A stretch of 5,097 nucleotides of DNA, taken from Parvibaculum sp. (GTDB lineage: Bacteria > Pseudomonadota > Alphaproteobacteria > Parvibaculales > Parvibaculaceae). Positions 1 through 4,090 of this stretch are shown piece after piece. The stretch is taken from the NCBI GenBank assembly GCA_020062605.1, contig JAGUWA010000223.1:1-5097 (forward strand). The letters are read 5' to 3'. Within the stretch, counting starts at the first letter, position 1. Each line of letters starts with the position of its first letter. Under the pieces are notes generated by a model. The model saw nothing but the letters and a program-made list of their open reading frames with translations. It was not told the DNA's origin and made no database searches. Position numbers and translations under genes: made by a program.

Positions 1-1
1 C

Positions 2-223
2 ATCGCGGGCGGTCCGATGCGCGCCGTGTTCGAGACGCTCGGTGTCCAGGACGTGGTGGCGAAGTCGCTCGGTTCGTCGAACCCCTACAACATGGTGCGT
101 GCGACGTTCGACGCGCTGAAAAATGAGCAGAGCCCGCGCATGGTCGCGGCGCGCCGCGGCAAGAAAGTCAGCGAAATCGTTGGCCGCCGTTCGGACGCCG
201 CAGCCGAGGCCGGTCTCGAGTAA
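2..223 (+). CDS. rpsE: 30S ribosomal protein uS5 (S5), C-terminal part
   Basis: The gene is cut by the left edge; the last 73 residues are visible, from IAGGPMRAVFE to the TAA stop at 221-223. uS5 is a small-subunit protein that helps shape the mRNA entry channel and supports decoding accuracy. The visible part is the conserved C-terminal domain: the IAGGP.R.V.E..GV.DV..KS.GS.NP.N.V.AT..AL signature is intact. It is followed by a basic tail of about 30 residues ending in SDAAAEAGLE, which is variable in the family. The next gene, rpmD, starts 17 nt after the stop, as in a typical spc operon. The identification is secure; the N-terminal RNA-binding domain lies outside the window. Confidence 0.97.
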   Translation: MAGGPMRAVFETLGVQDVVAKSLGSSNPYNMVRATFDALKNEQSPRMVAARRGKKVSEIVGRRSDAAAEAGLE

Positions 224-240
224 GGCGAGAGGAACGAACG

Positions 241-444
241 ATGTCAGCGAAGAAGTCCGGCGACAAGACGGTTACCGTGCAGCAGATCGCCAGCCCCCTG
301 CGGCGCGAGCCGTCGCAGCGGCAGACGCTGATCGGCCTGGGCCTGAACAAGATGCGCCGCACGCGCACCCTTCAGGACACTCCCGCCGTGCGCGGCATGA
401 TCAACAAGGTGGCCCATCTCGTCCGCGTCGTGGACGAGGCCTGA
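241..444 (+). CDS. rpmD: 50S ribosomal protein uL30 (L30)
   Basis: This encodes a 67-residue large-subunit protein, slightly longer than the usual 58-60 because of a basic N-terminal extension (MSAKKSGDK). The core shows the L30 pattern: a first beta strand (TVTVQQIASP), then R..SQRQTL.GLGLNKM.RT...DTPAVRGMI.KV.HLV.V at roughly residues 24-65. The ATG at 241 is preceded by a good Shine-Dalgarno sequence, AGAGGA at 228-233, with 7 nt spacing. It lies between rpsE and rplO, the conserved spc-operon position, and is almost certainly cotranscribed with both. An open frame at 123-488 overlaps it in another phase and is a GC-rich shadow. Confidence 0.97.
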   Translation: MSAKKSGDKTVTVQQIASPLRREPSQRQTLIGLGLNKMRRTRTLQDTPAVRGMINKVAHLVRVVDEA

Positions 445-477
445 GCAGCACCCATCAATCGACTGAGCATCAGGCTC

Positions 478-483
478 GCGAGG
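478..483 (+). promoter_or_regulatory. Ribosome binding site of rplO (decides start)
   Basis: GCGAGG at 478-483 is the only purine-rich Shine-Dalgarno-like stretch before rplO. Its 7-nt distance to the ATG at 491 supports that start over the adjacent GTG at 488. Confidence 0.6.
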
Positions 484-490
484 CATAGTG

Positions 491-973
491 ATGAAACTGA
501 ACGAAATCCGGGATAACGAAGGCGCACGCAAGTCGCGCATCCGCGTCGGACGCGGTATCGGCTCCGGCAAGGGCAAGACGGGTGGCCGCGGCGTGAAGGG
601 TCAGAAGTCCCGCACCGGCGTCGCGATCAAGGGTTATGAGGGCGGCCAGATGCCGATCCACATGCGCCTGCCGAAGCGCGGCTTCAAGAACCTGTTCCGC
701 CTCGACTACAACACCGTCAATGTCGGCCGCGTGCAGGCTGCGATTGACGCAGGCAAGCTCGACAAGAGCGCCAAGGTCGATGCCGCCGCGCTCATCGCCG
801 CCGGCGTCATCCGCCGCGCGAAGGACGGGGTGCGTCTCCTCGGCCAGGGCGAGCTCAAGGCGAAGCTCGACTTCGTGGTCGCGGGTTGCTCCGCGGGCGC
901 GAAGGAAGCCGTCGAAAAGGCCGGCGGTTCCGTGACGGTGGTTGAGCCCAAGGCGAAAGCTGCGGCCGAGTAA
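491..973 (+). CDS. rplO: 50S ribosomal protein uL15 (L15)
   Basis: This encodes a 160-residue late-assembly large-subunit protein. The first ~60 residues are the glycine- and arginine/lysine-rich extended tail typical of L15, with GRGIGSGKGKTGGRGVKGQKSR at residues 20-41 (read as two adjoining pieces, GRGIGSGKGKT and GGRGVKGQKSR). PIHMRLPKRGF follows at 55-65, and then the globular C-terminal domain with the strands LDFVVAGCSAGAKEAVEKAG near 127-146. The ATG at 491 is preferred over the in-frame GTG at 488: GAGG at 480-483 is 7 nt from 491 but only 4 nt from 488, and family members begin MKLNEI. The product ends in a low-complexity KAKAAAE tail. It is 46 nt downstream of rpmD and 41 nt upstream of secY. 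Confidence 0.96.
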   Translation: MKLNEIRDNEGARKSRIRVGRGIGSGKGKTGGRGVKGQKSRTGVAIKGYEGGQMPIHMRLPKRGFKNLFRLDYNTVNVGRVQAAIDAGKLDKSAKVDAAALIAAGVIRRAKDGVRLLGQGELKAKLDFVVAGCSAGAKEAVEKAGGSVTVVEPKAKAAAE

Positions 974-980
974 GCGTAGC

Positions 981-999
981 CACGGGATTTCTCCCGGTG
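981..999 (+). other. Small hairpin in the rplO-secY spacer
   Basis: CACGGGA (981-987) can pair with TCCCGGTG (992-999) through seven base pairs with one bulged G at 996 and a 4-nt TTTC loop. It ends 3 nt before the secY Shine-Dalgarno AAGG (1003-1006). No T-run follows (GTGCAAGG), so it does not look like an intrinsic terminator. A role in mRNA processing or in tuning secY translation is possible, but so is chance in GC-rich DNA. Confidence 0.35.
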
Positions 1000-1014
1000 T
1001 GCAAGGTGAGATGA

Positions 1015-2346
1015 ATGGCATCAGCAGCTGAACAGCTCGCGGCAAACCTCAACTTCTCCGCCTTTTCCAAGGCGACGGAGTTGAAGAAGCGCATCTGGTT
1101 CACGCTGGGTGCGCTCCTCGTTTATCGCCTCGGCACCTATATCCCGCTGCCGGGCATCGATCCGGCGGCGCTGGCGCAGGTCTTCCAGCAGCAGCAGTCG
1201 GGCATTCTCGGTGTCTTCGACATGTTCGCGGGCGGCGCCGTCGGGCGCATGGCGATCTTCGCGCTTGCGATCATGCCTTACATCTCTGCCTCGATCATCA
1301 TTCAGCTGATGACGAGCGTCTCGCCGCATCTCGCCCAACTCAAGAAGGAAGGCGAGCAGGGCCGCAAGCAGATCAACCAGTACACGCGTTACGGTACGGT
1401 GGTTCTCGCTACGCTCCAGGCCTATGGCATCGCGATCGGTCTCGAAGGGGCCGGTAACGTCGTCAACGATCCGGGAATCTTCTTCCGCGCCACAACCGTT
1501 ATCACGCTGGTCGGCGGCACGGTTTTCCTGATGTGGCTCGGCGAGCAGATCACGTCGCGCGGCGTCGGCAACGGTATCTCGCTCATCATCTTCTCGGGCA
1601 TCGTCGCGGAGTTGCCGCGGGCGCTCGCCGGAACGCTGGAGCTCGGCCGTCAGGGCGCGATTTCCACGGGCATCATCCTCTTCCTCGCCGTGATGGTCAT
1701 CGCGGTCATCATGGGTATCGTCTTCGTGGAGCGCGCGCAGCGCCGTCTCCTCGTGCAGTATCCAAAGCGCCAGGTGGGCAACAAGCTCTATGGCGGCGAC
1801 AGCTCGCATCTGCCGCTGAAGCTCAATACGGCCGGCGTCATTCCGCCGATCTTCGCCTCCTCGCTTCTGCTTCTGCCGATCACGATTGCGAATTTCACCG
1901 CAGGGCAGGGACCGGACTGGCTGAACACGGTCACGGCGCTGCTTGGCCACGGCCAGCCGCTCTACATGGCGTTCTATGCCGCCGGCATCATCTTCTTCGC
2001 CTTCTTCTACACGGCCATCGTCTTCAATCCCGCGGACACGGCCGACAATCTGAAGAAGTATGGCGGCTTCATTCCGGGTATTCGTCCGGGCCAGCGGACC
2101 GCCGAATATATCGACTACGTGCTGACCCGGCTGACCGTGCTCGGCGCTCTCTATCTCACCATCGTTTGCCTGCTGCCCGAGATTCTCATCTCGCAATACA
2201 GCGTGCCCTTCTATTTCGGCGGTACTTCGCTCCTCATCGTGGTGAGCGTGACGATGGACACGGTGTCGCAGGTGCAGAGCCATCTGCTGGCCCACCAGTA
2301 TGAAGGGCTCATCAAGAAGTCGAAGCTACGGGGGGCCAAACGGTGA
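1015..2346 (+). CDS. secY: Protein translocase subunit SecY
   Basis: This encodes a 443-residue inner-membrane protein, the channel-forming core of SecYEG, which exports unfolded proteins with SecA or inserts membrane proteins with the ribosome. The length is normal for the family. Ten hydrophobic segments can be read, roughly at residues 24-44, 77-97, 123-143, 157-177, 185-200, 217-237, 274-294, 316-337, 370-390 and 398-416. The plug region (LGVFDMFAGGA, ~65-75) precedes the second. The cytosolic loop with KRQVGNKLYGG..SHLPLK (251-269) and the SecA-interacting loop GGFIPGIRPG (350-359) are intact, including Arg357, which matches the functionally important Arg357 of E. coli SecY. The ATG at 1015 follows AAGGTGAG (1003-1010); an ATG at 1011 is out of frame. 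The stop overlaps the adk start, suggesting translational coupling. Confidence 0.98.
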   Translation: MASAAEQLAANLNFSAFSKATELKKRIWFTLGALLVYRLGTYIPLPGIDPAALAQVFQQQQSGILGVFDMFAGGAVGRMAIFALAIMPYISASIIIQLMTSVSPHLAQLKKEGEQGRKQINQYTRYGTVVLATLQAYGIAIGLEGAGNVVNDPGIFFRATTVITLVGGTVFLMWLGEQITSRGVGNGISLIIFSGIVAELPRALAGTLELGRQGAISTGIILFLAVMVIAVIMGIVFVERAQRRLLVQYPKRQVGNKLYGGDSSHLPLKLNTAGVIPPIFASSLLLLPITIANFTAGQGPDWLNTVTALLGHGQPLYMAFYAAGIIFFAFFYTAIVFNPADTADNLKKYGGFIPGIRPGQRTAEYIDYVLTRLTVLGALYLTIVCLLPEILISQYSVPFYFGGTSLLIVVSVTMDTVSQVQSHLLAHQYEGLIKKSKLRGAKR

Positions 2347-2945
2347 AACTGATCCTTCTCGGACCGCCCGGCGCAGGCAAGGGTACCCAGGCAAAGCGCC
2401 TTGAGGACAAGTACGGCTTCGTACAGCTCTCGACGGGTGACATGCTGCGCGCTGCCGTCGCGGCCGGCACTGAGGTCGGCAAGATTGCCGAGGCCATCAT
2501 GGCGCGGGGCGAGCTCGTGCCGAACGAGGTCGTGGTCGGCATCATTTCCGACCGGATCGAGCAGCCGGATGTCGCCAAGGGCTACATTCTGGACGGTTTC
2601 CCGCGCAACGTCGCCCAGGCCGAGGCGCTGGATGCGATGTTGAAGGGCAAGGGCACGGAACTCGATGCCGTCGTTGAACTCGAAGTCGACGACAGCATTC
2701 TTCTGAGCCGCATCGAGACGCGCGCCGCCGAAACGGCTGGTGGCGCCCGCGCGGACGACAATGCGGAGGCGCTCGCGAAGCGCCTGACGGTCTATCACGA
2801 GCAGACGGCGCCGCTGATCGCCTATTACAAGGCCAGGGGCAAGCTCAAGACCGTCGATGGAATGAAGGATATGGATGAGGTAACCCGCCAGATCGAGGCG
2901 GCCCTCGGGATTTCAAAAGGAAAGGGAGCTTGCTTAGCCGGTTGA
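2343..2945 (+). CDS. adk: Adenylate kinase, short-LID type
   Basis: This encodes a cytosolic enzyme that interconverts ATP + AMP and 2 ADP. The P-loop GPPGAGKGT is at residues 7-15, the AMP-site STGDMLR at 30-36 and LDGFPRN at 83-89 (Arg88). LID-side arginines 123, 127, 136 and 147 are present; Arg136 and Arg147 match E. coli Arg156 and Arg167 by position in the RxDD...KRL motif. Only eight residues separate Arg127 from Arg136, so the ~27-residue LID insertion of long adenylate kinases is missing, as in other alphaproteobacteria. The start is GTG inside GTGA, overlapping the secY stop by 4 nt; the G-run 2330-2335 may act as a weak Shine-Dalgarno. Total length is 200 residues. The last 12 (GISKGKGACLAG) extend beyond the usual end near ..IEAAL. 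The stop lies in the -35 box of the rpsM promoter. Confidence 0.97.
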   Translation: MKLILLGPPGAGKGTQAKRLEDKYGFVQLSTGDMLRAAVAAGTEVGKIAEAIMARGELVPNEVVVGIISDRIEQPDVAKGYILDGFPRNVAQAEALDAMLKGKGTELDAVVELEVDDSILLSRIETRAAETAGGARADDNAEALAKRLTVYHEQTAPLIAYYKARGKLKTVDGMKDMDEVTRQIEAALGISKGKGACLAG

Positions 2946-2969
2946 CTGGGGGATAGTAAATTCTATAAT
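2942..2969 (+). promoter_or_regulatory. Sigma-70-type promoter for rpsM-rpsK-rpoA
   Basis: TTGACT (2942-2947) and a perfect TATAAT (2964-2969) are separated by 16 nt. This is a near-consensus housekeeping promoter in otherwise GC-rich DNA. The spacer end (GATAGTAAATTC) is locally AT-rich. Transcription should start near 2975-2977. The discriminator after the -10 box (CCCGGCC) is GC-rich, a feature known from stringently controlled rRNA and ribosomal-protein promoters, so ppGpp-dependent control is a reasonable inference. The adk stop TGA (2943-2945) lies within the -35 hexamer. It would give the alpha-type genes their own transcription in addition to read-through from adk. Confidence 0.85.
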
Positions 2970-2975
2970 CCCGGC

Positions 2976-3110
2976 CTTCGCGGCGGTGCTTTCAGAGAAT
3001 TGTCCGGTTATGGGCCGAAAATTGGCGGAATTCCGCGGTTTTCGGGAGGTCCCATCCGGGGTTTTCGTACAGGTGCCGTGTAAGCGATTCCCGAAGTTTA
3101 GGAGAGACAC
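2976..3110 (+). promoter_or_regulatory. Structured 5' leader of rpsM mRNA
   Basis: This untranslated leader of about 135 nt runs from the predicted start site to the rpsM GTG. It holds the long hairpin at 3004-3059 and an alternative pairing near the start codon, entered separately. Short open frames inside it (for example GTG 2986 or ATG 3010, both running into rpsM out of frame) lack a ribosome binding site and look non-coding. The E. coli alpha-operon leader is known to be bound by S4 in a pseudoknot that includes the rpsM GUG. A similar autogenous control here is inference, because no rpsD is present between rpsK and rpoA. Confidence 0.55.
3004..3059 (+). other. Long stem-loop in the rpsM leader
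   Basis: Four helical blocks stack in register around an AATT loop (3029-3032): 3025-3028 with 3033-3036 (4 bp); 3015-3023 with 3037-3045 (9 bp, two G-U, G3024 bulged); 3010-3014 with 3051-3055 (5 bp, with 3046-3050 unpaired); 3004-3007 with 3056-3059 (4 bp, with T3008-T3009 bulged). This gives about 22 bp in 56 nt, far more than expected by chance. The innermost part, 3025-3036, is a perfect 12-nt DNA palindrome. Downstream comes GG and then TTTT (3062-3065), so a weak intrinsic attenuator is conceivable, although the T-run is short. Confidence 0.65.
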
Positions 3111-3111
3111 G
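3041..3111 (+). other. Alternative pairing / possible pseudoknot at rpsM start
   Basis: TTCGGGA (3041-3047) is perfectly complementary to TCCCGAA (3089-3095), and the helix can grow by a G-U pair at each end. CGTGT (3077-3081) is complementary to ACACG (3107-3111), whose last base is the first base of the rpsM GTG start. The two helices interleave and so form a pseudoknot topology that encloses the Shine-Dalgarno AGGAG (3100-3104). The first helix uses bases 3041-3045 that the long hairpin also needs, so the two folds exclude each other. Pairing was found by eye only. Confidence 0.35.
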
Positions 3112-3479
3112 TGGCTCGTATCGCTGGCGTCAACATCCCGACCAACAAGCGGGTGGTCATTGCGCTGACCTATATCCACGGCATTGGCGACGCCAAGGCC
3201 CAGGAAATCTGCGGCGTGGTCGGCATTCCGGCCGAACGGCGCGTCAATGAATTGACCGACGCCGAGGTCATCCAGATCCGCGAAACGATCGACCGCGATT
3301 ATCTGGTGGAAGGCGACCTGCGCCGCGAAGTGGCCATGAACATCAAGCGGCTCATGGACCTTGGTTGCTACCGTGGTCTGCGTCACCGCAAGGGTCTACC
3401 GGTTCGCGGCCAGCGCACGCACACCAATGCGCGCACCCGCAAGGGCCCGGCGAAGGCGATCGCAGGCAAGAAGAAGTAA
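3111..3479 (+). CDS. rpsM: 30S ribosomal protein uS13 (S13)
   Basis: This encodes a 122-residue small-subunit head protein that contacts uS19, the P-site tRNA and the intersubunit bridges to the 50S central protuberance. The N-terminal domain starts ARIAGVNIP and has the TYIHGIG helix-hairpin region at 20-26. The basic C-terminal tail carries the hallmark RGLRHRKGLPVRGQRTHTNA at 88-107, then RTRKG and a lysine-rich end that reaches the tRNA site. Length is normal (E. coli 118). The start is GTG at 3111, preceded by AGGAG (3100-3104) with 6 nt spacing; GUG is also the rpsM start in E. coli. It is the first gene after the promoter at 2942-2969, so its start is the natural control point for this operon. 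Confidence 0.98.
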   Translation: MARIAGVNIPTNKRVVIALTYIHGIGDAKAQEICGVVGIPAERRVNELTDAEVIQIRETIDRDYLVEGDLRREVAMNIKRLMDLGCYRGLRHRKGLPVRGQRTHTNARTRKGPAKAIAGKKK

Positions 3480-3548
3480 CGCCCTTAGGACATTGAGAGC
3501 CGGGGCGCTGCTTTCGCGTTTCCCGCGTGACACGAAGGTTGAATACGG

Positions 3549-3938
3549 ATGGCGAAGGAAAAGGTGCGCGTAAAGCGCAAGGAACGTAAGAATATTTCGT
3601 CGGGCGTCGCCCACGTGAATTCCACGTTCAACAACACCATGATCACGATCACGGACGCGCAGGGCAATGCGATTTCGTGGTCGTCGGCCGGCATGATGGG
3701 TTTCAAGGGCAGCCGCAAGTCGACGCCCTTCGCCGCGCAGATGGCGGCGGAAGATGCGGGCAAGAAGGCCATGGAACATGGCATGCGTACCCTCGAAGTC
3801 GAGGTCTGCGGTCCGGGTTCGGGCCGCGAGTCGGCGCTTCGCGCGCTGCAGTCGGTGGGCTTCACCGTCACGACCATTCGCGACGTGACGCCGATCCCGC
3901 ACAATGGTTGCCGCCCGCCGAAGCGGCGCCGCGTCTAA
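3549..3938 (+). CDS. rpsK: 30S ribosomal protein uS11 (S11)
   Basis: This encodes a 129-residue platform protein that binds 16S rRNA near the E site and helps shape the mRNA exit region. Visible signatures are SGVAHVNSTFNNTMITITD (18-36), GFKGSRKSTPFAAQ (51-64), CGPGSGRESALRAL (87-100) and the C-terminal IPHNGCRPPKRRRV. Asn119-Gly120 matches the site where E. coli S11 is known to form isoaspartate. The ATG at 3549 has GAAGG (3534-3538) as Shine-Dalgarno at a rather long 10-nt spacing. That element could pair with CTTTCG (3511-3516; partner CGAAGG 3533-3538), which might dampen initiation; this is a weak inference. The 69-nt gap from rpsM has no promoter-like sequence I can see. Confidence 0.98.
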   Translation: MAKEKVRVKRKERKNISSGVAHVNSTFNNTMITITDAQGNAISWSSAGMMGFKGSRKSTPFAAQMAAEDAGKKAMEHGMRTLEVEVCGPGSGRESALRALQSVGFTVTTIRDVTPIPHNGCRPPKRRRV

Positions 3939-3954
3939 CGACCGGTATCCGGCT

Positions 3955-3972
3955 GGCGCTCTTCGGGGCGTC
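3955..3972 (+). other. UUCG-tetraloop hairpin after rpsK
   Basis: GGCGCTC (3955-3961) pairs with GGGCGTC (3966-3972) over seven base pairs, two of them G-U, closing a C(UUCG)G tetraloop, one of the most stable RNA loops known. It starts 17 nt after the rpsK stop. The following bases (CGCCACGTCCC) contain no T-run, so intrinsic termination is unlikely. Protection of the rpsK 3' end or a processing signal is possible. It competes with the hairpin at 3967-4016. Confidence 0.5.
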
Positions 3973-4016
3973 CGCCACGTCCCACGCTCGCACGATTGAA
4001 TGGTGGAGCGGACGTT
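3967..4016 (+). other. Long-range hairpin in the rpsK-rpoA spacer
   Basis: CGTCCG (3969-3974) pairs with CGGACG (4009-4014) and CCAC (3975-3978) with GTGG (4003-4006), leaving a 2-nt bulge at 4007-4008. Two G-U pairs (3967-3968 with 4015-4016) can extend the base. The loop is 24 nt (3979-4002). It shares 3967-3972 with the UUCG hairpin, so only one of the two can form at a time. Confidence 0.4.
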
Positions 4017-4029
4017 AAAGAGATCAGGT

Positions 4030-4066
4030 GGCGGATGTCTCCCGCCCGGAACGCGTGAGCGTTCCG
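4030..4066 (+). other. Tandem hairpins upstream of rpoA
   Basis: The first hairpin is GGCGG (4030-4034) with CCGCC (4042-4046), five G-C pairs and a 7-nt loop. Directly abutting it, CGGAACGC (4047-4054) pairs with GCGTTCCG (4059-4066) in a perfect 8-bp stem closed by GTGA, a GNRA tetraloop. With no unpaired base between them the stems could stack coaxially. The second ends 12 nt before the rpoA Shine-Dalgarno GAGG (4079-4082). CAAACGACGG follows, with no T-run, so these are not intrinsic terminators. They argue that this stretch is RNA structure rather than an rpoA N-terminal extension. Confidence 0.55.
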
Positions 4067-4078
4067 CAAACGACGGAC

Positions 4079-4082
4079 GAGG
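4079..4082 (+). promoter_or_regulatory. Ribosome binding site of rpoA (decides start)
   Basis: GAGG at 4079-4082 lies 8 nt before the GTG at 4091. It is a better match than anything before the alternative in-frame GTGs at 4055 and 4028, and it places the start at MIQKNW, as in related RpoA proteins. Confidence 0.6.
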
Positions 4083-4090
4083 TTATCGAC

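Noticed and set aside
981..999. Terminator between rplO and secY
   Set aside because: The stem is short and bulged and is not followed by a T-run; spc-operon read-through into secY is expected.
1021..2295. A 424-codon open frame on the minus strand across secY
   Set aside because: It is antisense to a clear secY, is rich in Arg, Asp, Glu and His as expected for a GC-rich shadow frame, and has no recognisable motif.
1533..2303. 256-codon forward open frame inside secY
   Set aside because: It is a +1-type shadow of secY with an Arg/His-rich composition; the SecY frame is intact across the whole span, so there is no frameshift.
3062..3065. Intrinsic terminator after the leader hairpin
   Set aside because: Only four T follow, after two unpaired G, then CGTAC. 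It is kept as a weak attenuator idea within the leader but not called a terminator.
2986..3168. Possible leader peptide (GTG 2986 or ATG 3010) before rpsM
   Set aside because: There is no Shine-Dalgarno, no run of regulatory codons, and it overlaps rpsM out of frame. The stretch is better explained by RNA structure.
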